64,000 nt of DNA, taken from positions 57,411 to 121,410 of the forward strand of contig CADCGB010000008.1 in NCBI GenBank assembly GCA_902800815.1, written 5' to 3'. Below the pieces are notes generated by a model that was given only the letters and a program-made list of their open reading frames with translations, was not told where the DNA came from and did no database searches. The translations under genes were made by a program, and so were the position numbers. The DNA comes from Fibrobacter succinogenes. Lineage in GTDB: Bacteria; Fibrobacterota; Fibrobacteria; Fibrobacterales; Fibrobacteraceae. Below, piece by piece: positions 50,931 through 60,128 of the stretch (position 1 is its first letter; each line of letters begins with the position of its first letter).

Positions 50931-52112
50931 CTACATGTCTCCTATGTCAATTTTAGCCTTGTCACGGGCGCGGGTTAAAAGAAGTCCTAGTATCAAATAT
51001 ACTACAGCCTGGATTGCGAGCTGATAAAGTTTGGGTGCAACCTCGTATATATCGGCACCCATCTGCTCAATGGACAGCCATGCCGGAACCGCAAACGTAC
51101 TCGGCAGTATGTACGATATCGAGACCATCCAGCGGGGCATCAGGTAACTGGGCCAACTGAAGTTCGCGAGGAACAGTATCGGAATCGAGAGGTACAGGAA
51201 GAGCTGCATGCTAGATTCACGGCGCAAAAAGACCTGCGACACGACCATGCCCAGGTTGATGACCGAGGCAAGGAACACAATCGAGAACACCACCATGGGC
51301 AGGAGTTCGCCACGGCGCGGGAAATCAAACAGGTTGTAGATAATGCAGTGGTAGAAGAGGATAAACGAGCAGTAGTGTAAAAAGTAGGCAAGCGCACGGC
51401 CAAAGTAGCGGTACTCAGCCGTCTCGTTTTCGACCGCGCTATCGCGCATCTTTTTGCGGAAGCGCCTGTGGGCACGCGAACCGCCCAGAACGCAGATACC
51501 GATGATGAGCGACTGCTGCAGAATCACCACGAGCACGCTCGGCACCACATAATTGGAGTAACTGCCCGAGCTGTTGAACATCGTCTGTATACTCAGGGGA
51601 ATCGGGTCGCGCATGGCAATCGCCTTCGCCGAAGGCACCTTCTTCCCTAGCGCAATCTGTTTCACCTTGTTCGTAGCACCGACGGTAAGCGCGCATGTCG
51701 AGAACGCCGTACCTATGGCACCGTGCAGCATCACGTAGGCACCGTGCGTAAAGATGTTCACCGAAACGGGGCGCTTGGCGCGGATGTCCTTCTCCATGTT
51801 CTCGGGGATAACCATAAACCCGAATATCTCCTCGCGGGCCATGGCCGCCTCGGCCTCGTTCATTTCGGCATAGATAGACTTGACCTCTATCTGCTGGGCA
51901 GCAGATGCCATGCGGATAAGGTCGCGCGACATCGCTGTATTGTCGAGGTCGACAACTGCAACCGGCACCTTCGATACCGTCTGGTATATGTAGGGGGTCG
52001 GGTAATAGAACGCATACAGGACCCCTGCCACCACAAGGAGGAGAATTGCGGCAGGGTCCGTGTAGAAGAGCTTCCACTCCGCAAAGGCAACTTTCCAGAG
52101 GCGACGAATCAT
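50931..52112 (-). CDS. ABC-2 type permease
   Basis: 393 residues. An N-terminal transmembrane helix, a large periplasmic domain (about 45-180; VPVAVVDLDNTAMSRDLIRM) and five C-terminal helices, as in YhhJ/YbhR-type permeases. It overlaps the partner permease gene by 4 bp (ATGA). It would form the inner-membrane channel of an exporter with the HlyD-like and TolC-like proteins encoded upstream. The ATPase needed to power it is not encoded in this cluster. Confidence 0.88.
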   Translation of the reverse strand: MIRRLWKVAFAEWKLFYTDPAAILLLVVAGVLYAFYYPTPYIYQTVSKVPVAVVDLDNTAMSRDLIRMASAAQQIEVKSIYAEMNEAEAAMAREEIFGFMVIPENMEKDIRAKRPVSVNIFTHGAYVMLHGAIGTAFSTCALTVGATNKVKQIALGKKVPSAKAIAMRDPIPLSIQTMFNSSGSYSNYVVPSVLVVILQQSLIIGICVLGGSRAHRRFRKKMRDSAVENETAEYRYFGRALAYFLHYCSFILFYHCIIYNLFDFPRRGELLPMVVFSIVFLASVINLGMVVSQVFLRRESSMQLFLYLSIPILFLANFSWPSYLMPRWMVSISYILPSTFAVPAWLSIEQMGADIYEVAPKLYQLAIQAVVYLILGLLLTRARDKAKIDIGDM

Positions 52113-53272
52113 GGTTGCACCTCCGCAGGCTTCACTTCGCTGTACTTGGCTTCACGGCGCAGGTGCTGTTTCCAGCGCATCGACATGAGGAGCGCTCCGA
52201 GTATATTCCAGAATATCGCCATCCCGATAAGGATTTTCATGGACGGCCACGCAGGTTCCATGCTCACATCGCCGAGGAGCATCATGGACTGCACCTTGAG
52301 CACGTGCGTGAGCGGGAGAATAAACGCAAAGCAGCGCACGGCAAAGGGCATCGCCATCACCGGGAAGGTCTGGCCCGCAAACGCGAACGCGGGACTCCCG
52401 ATAACGCCCGCCGCACCTGTCGCTATACGCATCACACCCACCACGCCAATAAACACAATCCCTGCACCCGAGCAGGCGCATATCATAAACAACTGCGCGG
52501 CAGCAGTCATGACAAATTCATCGAACGTGAGCGGAGCGAGCATCCTGTGGCAATAGGCGTAGCAGCCCATCAGTTCGAGCCAGAGAGCGATGTTCATCGG
52601 GAATACGCTCGCCACCCACAGGGTAAGGCGCGAACCGCCCGCATAGCGGATCATCTCGGTAACGCGATGGTCACGAAGCGGGAACGAGAGTACATACACG
52701 CCCACAATCATCGCCGCGAGGTGGAAAATCGCCGTCACGAGCCCGAGCGCTAAAAACCCCTGGTAGTTGCCTTCCACGTTCCCCACGGAATGGATTTCGG
52801 TCTTTACCGGGTCGGCGATTTCGGGCACGAACATCTCGCTACCCACAGAAAAAATTACAGAGCGAATTTCCTTGGTTGCGAACATGTTCGTGAGGTAATT
52901 CTGCCCGCTGGAATAAATGGGAATCACGGGAGTCTCGAGCCGGAGCGCACGGCGTTCCAGTTCGTTCGGGAGCACAAGGAACCCTTGCAAATCCCCGCGG
53001 ACTACCGCACATTCGCATTCATTCATGCTACCGCATTCAAGTTTCACGTCCAGAACAGGGCTCGAACGCAAGCGGGCGTTTATCTTGTCCGCAAGCCTGC
53101 TGTCGTCTTGCGTCACGATGCCTATGGGCACGTGCTGCACAATCTGCGACGTGAACATGCCCATGGTAAAAAGCGATAAGCCCACGGGCAACACCAGGAG
53201 AATCATCCACAACACGATATTGTGGCTGAAGTAGATTTTCCTGATGGTATTCAGCAGGCCATTCAAAATCAT
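52109..53272 (-). CDS. ABC-2 type permease, partner subunit
   Basis: 387 residues with the same layout as its neighbour: first helix (about 20-40), periplasmic region (about 45-175; VPIGIVTQDDSRLADKINARL), then five helices. The sequence differs, so the two probably form a heterodimer. It starts 12 nt after the HlyD-like gene. The C-terminus is short and polar, with no nucleotide-binding domain. Confidence 0.87.
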   Translation of the reverse strand: MILNGLLNTIRKIYFSHNIVLWMILLVLPVGLSLFTMGMFTSQIVQHVPIGIVTQDDSRLADKINARLRSSPVLDVKLECGSMNECECAVVRGDLQGFLVLPNELERRALRLETPVIPIYSSGQNYLTNMFATKEIRSVIFSVGSEMFVPEIADPVKTEIHSVGNVEGNYQGFLALGLVTAIFHLAAMIVGVYVLSFPLRDHRVTEMIRYAGGSRLTLWVASVFPMNIALWLELMGCYAYCHRMLAPLTFDEFVMTAAAQLFMICACSGAGIVFIGVVGVMRIATGAAGVIGSPAFAFAGQTFPVMAMPFAVRCFAFILPLTHVLKVQSMMLLGDVSMEPAWPSMKILIGMAIFWNILGALLMSMRWKQHLRREAKYSEVKPAEVQP

Positions 53273-53284
53273 GGCAAATCCCTG

Positions 53285-54283
53285 CTACTGGATTGCATCT
53301 ACAGAAAGGAGCACGCTCATGCCGGGGCGAAGGTTTTCGACCTTCTGCGTGGGGCGCAGGCGCACCTCGAACGTCTTGAGGTCGAACCCGCCACTTTCCT
53401 TGCTGCTGCGCCAGGTGGCATAGTCACCTACGGAGGCGATGTAGCTCACTTCCATTTCGACCTGCTTGTCGAGCGCCGGAATGCTGAGGGTAAACTTCCT
53501 GCCCTTGTACACGTTCTTGAGCATGTCCTCGCGCAGGTGGAATACCGCCCAGGCATCGTCCAGGTCGGTCACCGCGATTACGGGCATGCCCGAGCCCACG
53601 ACCTCGCCCTCTTCAGCAAGCTTGAGCGAGACTTCGCCACTGATGGGGCTACGAATCTTGGTTTCTTCGAGGTAGGCGTCCACCTCGGCGGTGGCGCCGC
53701 GGGCCTGCATCACGAGGGCGTTCGCGGCTGCCTTGTCTTCGCTGCGGGCGCCGGCAACGGCCTGGTTGTACTGCGCCTTCGCGGCGTCGGCAGCGGACTG
53801 GCTCGCCTTCATCTGGGTTTCGGCCTCGTCGCGCTTCTGCAGCGGGAGCACGCCCTCGTTGTAGAGTTTCTGTACGCGGTCGTAGGTGTTCTTCGCGAGC
53901 GTCGCCGCATCCTGGGCGCGGTCGGCCATCGCCTTGAGGGCGGTGATATCTTCACTGCGGGCACCGTTGCGGGCCTTGCTCGCCTGGGCGCGTGCGGCAC
54001 CGAGGGCGCCCTGCGCCTGCATCTTCTTCGCCTCGATTTCGGGGCTGCTGATTACCGCCACAAGGGAATCCTTGATGACGATGTCGCCCTCGTGCACGAA
54101 CAGGCGTTCGATGCGGCCGGGGACCTTCCCGGCCACGAGCACGCGCCTAGCCTCCATTTGTCCCTGCAGGAACTGCTCGCGGGGAGCGGTCGCAAACTTC
54201 TGCAACTGCATGATTCCAAGCACCACGAGGACAATCAACGCGGCGACAACTATAACCTTTCCGAGAGTTTTCAGCACGTTCAT
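53285..54283 (-). CDS. HlyD-family periplasmic adaptor
   Basis: 332 residues: one N-terminal transmembrane anchor (about 10-28), biotinyl-lipoyl half motifs (VLVAGKVPGRIERLFVHEGD and IRSPISGEVSLKLAEEGEVV), a central alpha-helical hairpin (about 80-185) and a beta-barrel. It would link the ABC-2 permeases to the TolC-like channel. Its ATG shares a base with the upstream stop codon (TAATG), indicating translational coupling. Confidence 0.9.
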   Translation of the reverse strand: MNVLKTLGKVIVVAALIVLVVLGIMQLQKFATAPREQFLQGQMEARRVLVAGKVPGRIERLFVHEGDIVIKDSLVAVISSPEIEAKKMQAQGALGAARAQASKARNGARSEDITALKAMADRAQDAATLAKNTYDRVQKLYNEGVLPLQKRDEAETQMKASQSAADAAKAQYNQAVAGARSEDKAAANALVMQARGATAEVDAYLEETKIRSPISGEVSLKLAEEGEVVGSGMPVIAVTDLDDAWAVFHLREDMLKNVYKGRKFTLSIPALDKQVEMEVSYIASVGDYATWRSSKESGGFDLKTFEVRLRPTQKVENLRPGMSVLLSVDAIQ

Positions 54284-56070
54284 TATTTCTTCTCCGTATT
54301 TTCATTTGCAGGCAAGGGTTCGGCGGGATTTGCGGCAGTTCCGGCCGCGGCAGGCGGTTCACCCGCAGTGTTTTCTGCGGGCTGCACGGTGGCAGGTTCA
54401 GCGGGGGCCGGCGCGGCAGCCGCATCGGCGGCAGGCTGCGTTTCGGGTGCAGCCGGTTCGACAGGCGTTTCTGCCGGAGCGGATTCCTCCGGCTTTTCCA
54501 CCGGGCGTGTCGCATTCAGCATCGTGCCCGCATCGGCAACCTCGCCAGATGCTTCCAGCAGGCCGAGCCATGCTATTACCGCATCGAAATGCGCCTTCAG
54601 GTCGGCCACCTGCAAGCGCGAAAGCGCAAGCTCCGCATCCACCACGTCAAGCCCGGTTGCAAGACCCGCCTCGTAGGCACGCGTCTGGCTGCGGAGCGCC
54701 TCGTCGGCGAGCTCGCGCGTCTTGACGAGGCTCTGCAGGCGGCCCCGCGCATGTTCCAGTTCACGCCAGCGCTTTTCTACCAGCAGGCTTATATTGTCGA
54801 GAGTCTGTTCCTCCATGTTCGAGAGCGAGCGTTCCATCGACTTCGCAGAACTGACCTTCGCGCGGGATTCCTTCCCGCCCAGAATCGGCAAGTCCCACTG
54901 GGCCTTCGCGCCCACAGCCCACTCGGGCTCCAGAATCGTCAAATCCTTCGTGTAGAGTTCCCTGTAACCGAACAGGGCGATTGTCGGGAACCAGTCGGCG
55001 CGTGCGGCCCGCACGGCATCCTGGCTGCGCTTGCGTTCCGTACGGAGCTGCCTGAGCCCCGGGTGCTTTTCGCGCGCAAGCTGCTTGAATTCCTCCATGC
55101 CGTGCACCACGTCCGGCGCTTCCACCGGGGTCGTCGCCGTAATGCTCGTGTCCGTGTGCAGCAAGCTCGCAAGCGCCATTCGGGCAAGCGACTGGTCACG
55201 CAAAGCATCCTCGTAGGCATTCTGCGCCTCTGCAAGCGCGACTTCTGCACGCAGGCGTTCCGCCTTGCTTATCTGGCCGCCTTCCTCGAGCTTCTTGGAG
55301 CGTTCCAGGTGGCCTTCGAGGTTCTTCATCGTGGATTCGCGCATCACGGAAAGTTCCTCGGTAAGGCGGAGCGTAAAGTACTTGGTCGCCACATCCATCA
55401 GGATGGTGTTCTGCGCCATGTCGAATTCCGCCTTGCGGGCAGCCACGTTCTCTTTCGCGGCATCGTATGCCGAATAAATCTTGAGGCCGGTGAAGATGGG
55501 CCACACCACGGTCACGCGGGCATTGAAGAACACGTCGTCCTGTACCTTCATGCCAAAGTCGGTATCGTTTATCTTATTCGACGCATCGGCGCCGTAATTT
55601 TCTGCAGCCTGCTGGGCAAGCGTATTTACCTTGTTGCTCCCCATGACACCGCTGCGGATTTCGTCCACCCTCTGGTCCACCATGCTCTTGGCAGTCGCCT
55701 CGTCCAGCCCGGCGGCCATCGCCTGCTTCACGGCATCGTTGTAGGCCTGCGTGTACGCCATGTTGTATGCCGAAAGGTACGCCTTCGAATACGCGGCGGC
55801 ACCGGCCACCTCGCTCAGGGGCCCCTGGAGGCGGCTCAAGTCAATCGTAATCGGGTCGTTAATCTTCGTGACACCCGCCGAAAGGGAAACCTTCGGCAAG
55901 AACCGGGAGAAGGCTTCGCTCTGCCCGCTTTCGGCCATTTCGACCTTTGCCTTTTCGGCCTTAATCTGCGAGTTGTTAGACTTCGCCATTTCCAAGGCTT
56001 CCTGCAACGTAAGCGGGGCTGCCATGGCGGCAACGCTCAGGGAAGCGATATAGACCAAACTCTTTCTCAT
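54283..56070 (-). CDS. TolC-family outer-membrane efflux protein with Pro/Ala-rich tail
   Basis: 595 residues. Signal peptide (1-17), two OEP repeats of long helices (LTLQEALEMAKSNNSQI ... and TTPVEAPDVVHGMEEFKQLAREKHPGLRQL ...) and a C-terminal 85-residue low-complexity Pro/Ala/Glu extension that is unusual for TolC. It is the first gene of a six-gene operon. The start is set by TATTTTTC ending 5 nt before the ATG. Confidence 0.9.
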   Translation of the reverse strand: MRKSLVYIASLSVAAMAAPLTLQEALEMAKSNNSQIKAEKAKVEMAESGQSEAFSRFLPKVSLSAGVTKINDPITIDLSRLQGPLSEVAGAAAYSKAYLSAYNMAYTQAYNDAVKQAMAAGLDEATAKSMVDQRVDEIRSGVMGSNKVNTLAQQAAENYGADASNKINDTDFGMKVQDDVFFNARVTVVWPIFTGLKIYSAYDAAKENVAARKAEFDMAQNTILMDVATKYFTLRLTEELSVMRESTMKNLEGHLERSKKLEEGGQISKAERLRAEVALAEAQNAYEDALRDQSLARMALASLLHTDTSITATTPVEAPDVVHGMEEFKQLAREKHPGLRQLRTERKRSQDAVRAARADWFPTIALFGYRELYTKDLTILEPEWAVGAKAQWDLPILGGKESRAKVSSAKSMERSLSNMEEQTLDNISLLVEKRWRELEHARGRLQSLVKTRELADEALRSQTRAYEAGLATGLDVVDAELALSRLQVADLKAHFDAVIAWLGLLEASGEVADAGTMLNATRPVEKPEESAPAETPVEPAAPETQPAADAAAAPAPAEPATVQPAENTAGEPPAAAGTAANPAEPLPANENTEKK

Positions 56071-56075
56071 ATAAT

Positions 56076-56106
56076 GAAAAATACATATTTAAATAAGCAG
56101 TGGCAA
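56076..56106 (-). promoter_or_regulatory. Promoter of the TolC-HlyD-ABC-2 operon
   Basis: TTG (56106-56104), spacer of 20 nt, TATTTTTC (56083-56076), then 5 nt to the ATG at 56070. A clear -33/-7 promoter predicted to give a leaderless mRNA. Confidence 0.65.
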
Positions 56107-56153
56107 CTCCGCCCATCCTACTAATTGTGTAAAACATCCGGCCTTATGAATAC

Positions 56154-56181
56154 AAAAAGAATCCCGTTTTTCGCGGGATTC
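56154..56181 (-). terminator. Terminator of the DUF4956-to-lamin-tail operon
   Basis: GAATCCCG-cgaaaaa-CGGGATTC on the minus strand, followed by TTTTTG. It lies about 35 nt after the lamin-tail gene stop and marks the end of the operon that begins at 61923. Confidence 0.8.
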
Positions 56182-56216
56182 CTTCAAAGTTTACCTTATT
56201 GTTCTATTGAACTGAT

Positions 56217-57887
56217 TTAAATCTTACCGGGGGTCGGAACGTCCACCTTCCACGCCTTCGCCTCGTAACCCATGGTAGTCACATCGACGCGGTGCAGGCT
56301 GTAGCCAAAGCCATCCGCCTCGGCGAGGCCTTCCCAGTTATCGGAATAGAGCGTAGCGTCGTGCCACACGTAGAAGTACCTGTAGCCACCCGTAGCGGAG
56401 GGGTCCTCTTCCTTGGCGAAGGGTTCCTTTATCGCAATCGTTTCACCGCGGTTCGAAAGCTTACCCTTGTAGGTCACGATCTGCACATCTTCCGGAATCG
56501 AGAGGGATGCACGGACAAAGTTCGGGCCCCAGTTCGTGATGCCGAATGCCTGCATGTCCACATCTTCGAGCGTCTCGGGGATTGCAAGAATCAGACCCTT
56601 AGCCGGAATAGTCGCACCACCCGAAAACTCGAGGTTGATACCTTCGACCTTCCAGCCCCTCGCCACAGAAGAACTGTAGAGGGACACCGGAGCATCGGAG
56701 CCGTTCACGATTTCCATGAATTCGAACGGGATATCCGTCGGGTTTGAACCCGGGTGGTAGTAAATCTCGTTGATATAGAGGGAGCCCATCTGGAGGGCAG
56801 AATTCTTTGCACCAGGCGTTGCCGCAGCAAGCGGGCCCTGAGCGGTAGAACCGTCACTGAGGTCCACAACGCCGCTCGTCGCGTTGGTCGCAGGCACCCA
56901 GATGCTCGACTCGTCGCCTTCCTGCGGGCCACGCAGGTAGAACTCGCCGCCATCGGGAGCAACAATCAGTTCAGAGTCAAACGCAATTGTTCCATCGAGA
57001 ACGAGGTAACCATTCGGCGGTACAATTCCGGACTTGATGGTAAGCGTCTGCTTGCGGCGTTTGACCTCGAGCGTCCAACCCGTGAGATCCACGGCCTGGG
57101 CACCCGCATTATAGACCTCAATCCAAGAAGGATTTTCAATCTCGTACGGCTTAATTTCGTTGATACGCACCTGCGTCGGGGCAACCCACAGGTCATTACC
57201 CACACCCGGAGTGCCACCTTCGGCCTGGCTTGCCGCCCAGGAATTGGGCTGGGCCGCGTTGCCACCCAGGTACACGAGGGAACGGCCATTGCCGTCAGCA
57301 AGGCTCGGCCAAGGAGGTTCGTTACTGAAAGCACAGCTCACGTCGCCTTCGCCCTGCACCTTCACGTTAACCACGTCACCTTCATTGATGAGCTTGACCG
57401 TAGAGGCATTGTCCCACGGGCCAAAGACCCTACCGGTAAACGTCGGGTATGCAGCCGCAAATGCGGCGAGGTCATTCGTGACCACGATGTATTCACCCTT
57501 CTTGAGGGGTTCTGCCGGGAACGTGTAGTCCACGGCACCGCTCAGGTGGAGGAAGAAGTTCTGCATGTTGTCCATGTCCATGCCGCCAGCGATGTAGATT
57601 TCCACCCACTCGAGCTTGGAATCCTTCGCATGGTACATAATTTCGGAGCACGCCATCTGGGGAGCAGCGTTGTCCGCAATGGAAGAACTCGACTTCGCCG
57701 CAGGAGTAGCGCTGCTACCGGGAACATCGCCGCTGCTGCCCGGGATATTGCCGCTACTGTCGGGAATGGTGCTACTGCCGGAATCGGCAGGCCCGACAGG
57801 GTCGTTGCTCGGGTCATCGGAGCATGCCGAGAACGCACCGAGCATCGAGATAAGGGTTCCAGTCAAAAGCCACTTTTTCATGTTCAT
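56217..57887 (-). CDS. Lamin-tail-domain surface lipoprotein
   Basis: 556 residues. Lipoprotein Cys22 (FSACSDD), a Ser/Gly/Pro linker (about 25-75), then three lamin-tail-like (LTD) beta-sandwich domains (about 80-230, 240-370 and 380-555), recognisable by ACSEIMYHAKDSKLEWVEIY, VRINEIKPYEIENPSWIEVYNAG and LYINEIYYHPGS-EFMEIVNGS. LTD domains are common in bacterial surface proteins and often occur with CotH-kinase domains. The ATG at 57887 follows AAGGA by 8 nt. It is the last gene of the VTC/DUF4956 operon and is likely anchored at the cell surface or in the periplasm. Confidence 0.85.
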   Translation of the reverse strand: MNMKKWLLTGTLISMLGAFSACSDDPSNDPVGPADSGSSTIPDSSGNIPGSSGDVPGSSATPAAKSSSSIADNAAPQMACSEIMYHAKDSKLEWVEIYIAGGMDMDNMQNFFLHLSGAVDYTFPAEPLKKGEYIVVTNDLAAFAAAYPTFTGRVFGPWDNASTVKLINEGDVVNVKVQGEGDVSCAFSNEPPWPSLADGNGRSLVYLGGNAAQPNSWAASQAEGGTPGVGNDLWVAPTQVRINEIKPYEIENPSWIEVYNAGAQAVDLTGWTLEVKRRKQTLTIKSGIVPPNGYLVLDGTIAFDSELIVAPDGGEFYLRGPQEGDESSIWVPATNATSGVVDLSDGSTAQGPLAAATPGAKNSALQMGSLYINEIYYHPGSNPTDIPFEFMEIVNGSDAPVSLYSSSVARGWKVEGINLEFSGGATIPAKGLILAIPETLEDVDMQAFGITNWGPNFVRASLSIPEDVQIVTYKGKLSNRGETIAIKEPFAKEEDPSATGGYRYFYVWHDATLYSDNWEGLAEADGFGYSLHRVDVTTMGYEAKAWKVDVPTPGKI

Positions 57888-57928
57888 AAGGGCCATCCTT
57901 TTTGAGGTTTTCGCTCTTTAAAAAAATC

Positions 57929-58747
57929 CTAGAAATTGCCCGCCAGTTTTGTCCAGTAGGGGGACTTGAACCGGCGAGGGTTCTCGTAAACGCGTTTCCA
58001 TTCGGCTGCCGCATTACCGAATTTAGAAAATGCGGCGTGCTTGAGGTTCAAAAATCTTATCAGGTCGAACATCCAGTAAGGAACCTGTGAGCAAGGACAC
58101 TTTAATTCGAGCACAGCATCGGCTCCGGGCTGGAAAAACCTCGGGAGACCCGTCGAATGCATGTAGTGCGGGTCCACCGTATAGTCAAACCCGTTTTCCT
58201 CGCGGAAGCGCATCCCCGTATCGATCGTGACACGGGAATATTCCTCGCGGAGCCCGAACCAGGCGCGGCGCTTGTACTGCGTCAAAAGGCGCGGGTGCGC
58301 CCCGTGGAGTTCCGTCTTGTACAGGAAATCCTTGAGGTACATGCGGTCCTTCTCGCCCTTGCAGGGCCATTCATCGGGTTTCATGTGCCAGACTTCGCCG
58401 GGATTTATGCCCTTGATGGTCGCACGGCTCTTGTAGCAGATGCTCTTAATTTTGCGCTTGACCTCAAAGTGGAACGTGCCATCCTGTGCGGGGTGTTCAC
58501 CATAGGTGCGGATACGCATGTTGAAACGGTCCAGCAACTGCTTCTTTTTCCAGCCAAGGAACGTCCACTTGGGGGTATCCAGGTACAGGTTCGTAATCCA
58601 GTAGAAGCCACCCGGGGTAATCTTCGAGTAGTAATCTTCCTCGCAGTACGGAGCAAGGAAGGCTCCAATCCGGTCCGCCCATTCGACGGGGATATGGTAC
58701 TTGAGCTCGAAGCGCTCCAGAAGGCTAAAACCGCGGGCTTCTGCCAT
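57929..58747 (-). CDS. VTC-domain polyphosphate polymerase-like protein
   Basis: 272 residues, a stand-alone VTC domain of the triphosphate tunnel metalloenzyme fold. Seen: LLERFELKYHIP at the start, NLYLDTPKW, the Arg-rich strand NMRIRTYG, FHFEVKRKIK, TQYKRRAWFG, SRVTIDTGMRF and VLELKCP. The alternating Lys/Arg/Glu positions line the tunnel in the yeast Vtc4 polyphosphate polymerase, which makes polyP from ATP. No membrane segment, so it should sit in the cytoplasm, perhaps with the DUF4956 membrane protein. It begins 1 nt after the TolC-like gene stop codon. Confidence 0.88.
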   Translation of the reverse strand: MAEARGFSLLERFELKYHIPVEWADRIGAFLAPYCEEDYYSKITPGGFYWITNLYLDTPKWTFLGWKKKQLLDRFNMRIRTYGEHPAQDGTFHFEVKRKIKSICYKSRATIKGINPGEVWHMKPDEWPCKGEKDRMYLKDFLYKTELHGAHPRLLTQYKRRAWFGLREEYSRVTIDTGMRFREENGFDYTVDPHYMHSTGLPRFFQPGADAVLELKCPCSQVPYWMFDLIRFLNLKHAAFSKFGNAAAEWKRVYENPRRFKSPYWTKLAGNF

Positions 58748-58748
58748 A

Positions 58749-60128
58749 CTACTTCAGCGCCTCGCGGAGATGGTTCACGACACCTTCGCGTGCCAAGATG
58801 CCTGCGTAGTTGAGCAGTTCGAGATAACGGGCAAAGATATCGTATTCGAGCTTGACCGCCTTCATGTCGCTTTCGAGGGCGCTTTCCTTGGCGCGCAGGA
58901 GCAACAGCGGGTCAGAACCGGCATTGCGGGCGAACTGTTCCATGAACCCGCTCGCGCCCACCTGTTCCACGAATTCCTTCTGCACCTTCCACTGGCCAAT
59001 CAGAGCGAGCACTTCTTCGGTGAGGCGCGCCACCTTCTGGTTGATGTCGCGAACATCGCCCAGGTAATCGCTTTCGGCATCGAGCTTTGCCACCTGGAGC
59101 TTGAGGTCGGCATCCTTCCCGCTGTCGAAGAACGGCAGGCGGAAAGCGAGGTTCACGAAGAACTTATCGGCAGTCTTGCGGCTATCCTTGTCCGGAACGA
59201 GGATATTCGCGACACCGGTACAGCCCATCGCGCTGGTGCAGCCCGTCTTGGATTCAAATTCGCTCTTGTAGTCGGCATAGGCGCCCGTACCGTAGACATC
59301 CGTCGCGTCCAGGTCCTTGTACTTTTCCATCAGGGATTCCACCTGCAGGGAGTAGCCGATACCGATATGCGAAATGTAGTCGCGGCCCTTGCTCACGTCC
59401 TGCTTTGCCTGTGCCACTTCGCTATCGCGCTTGCCGCGGGCCATCGCCACCAGCGGGAAGTTCTCGTTCACTTCCACGCCGTTGTTCAGGTTCTGGGCAA
59501 GTTCGTCCATCGTGGGGAGGAATGCGGAATCCAGTTCTACCCCGTCAAAATCCGGGACCCAGATTTTCATCTTGAGTTCCGCATCGCGGAGCGCCGTGCT
59601 GTCCGAAAGCAGGTCTGCACGGATGGAAGCACCCTTCTCGAGCGTGCTCATCAGGTCTTCGGCGTTGAACGAGGCCGAACCCGACTTGAGGTGCAGCACC
59701 TCGATTCGGTCGGTGTTTACCTGCAACAACTGTTTGTTGATTTCGTTTATCTTCTTGCGCATCACATAGCGCACACCGCGTTCGTAGCGGTCGTACAGCA
59801 ACAGCGAACGCTCGACGCCAAACCTCGCCTTCTCGTAATTCCTTACGGCATCGGCCCTTTCCTTGTCGGCACTGCTTTCGCCGAAACTCTTCGGGGTCAT
59901 GCGGAGTTCAAAATCGTGCTTTGCAAAGCTGAAACCGTCAAGCTGGTAACGGAGTTCCAACTTGTCCCAGAGTTTCGTGTTCCGTTCGCCCGAGGTGGCC
60001 TCGGAACGCTTCTGCGCCGCCTCGTAGCGGGGGTCGTTCTTGGCCGATTCTACAAGCTTTTCCCATGTAATCGGTTCCGCGAATACGGCTGCCGCGAGCA
60101 TGGCGGGGAGGACTGCAATGCGTTTCAT
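58749..60128 (-). CDS. TolC-like outer-membrane protein of the VTC operon
   Basis: 459 residues. Signal peptide (1-17, AVFA/E), then long helices in two OEP-like halves (KLVESAKNDPRYEAAQKRSEATSG ... and FFDSGKDADLKLQVAKLDAESDYLGD ...). One small loop carries CTSAMGC. The overall match to TolC is weaker than that of the other efflux gene, but the helical pattern, length and coupling to an HlyD-like gene (TAATG overlap) support it. It probably forms the outer-membrane duct of this system. Confidence 0.75.
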   Translation of the reverse strand: MKRIAVLPAMLAAAVFAEPITWEKLVESAKNDPRYEAAQKRSEATSGERNTKLWDKLELRYQLDGFSFAKHDFELRMTPKSFGESSADKERADAVRNYEKARFGVERSLLLYDRYERGVRYVMRKKINEINKQLLQVNTDRIEVLHLKSGSASFNAEDLMSTLEKGASIRADLLSDSTALRDAELKMKIWVPDFDGVELDSAFLPTMDELAQNLNNGVEVNENFPLVAMARGKRDSEVAQAKQDVSKGRDYISHIGIGYSLQVESLMEKYKDLDATDVYGTGAYADYKSEFESKTGCTSAMGCTGVANILVPDKDSRKTADKFFVNLAFRLPFFDSGKDADLKLQVAKLDAESDYLGDVRDINQKVARLTEEVLALIGQWKVQKEFVEQVGASGFMEQFARNAGSDPLLLLRAKESALESDMKAVKLEYDIFARYLELLNYAGILAREGVVNHLREALK

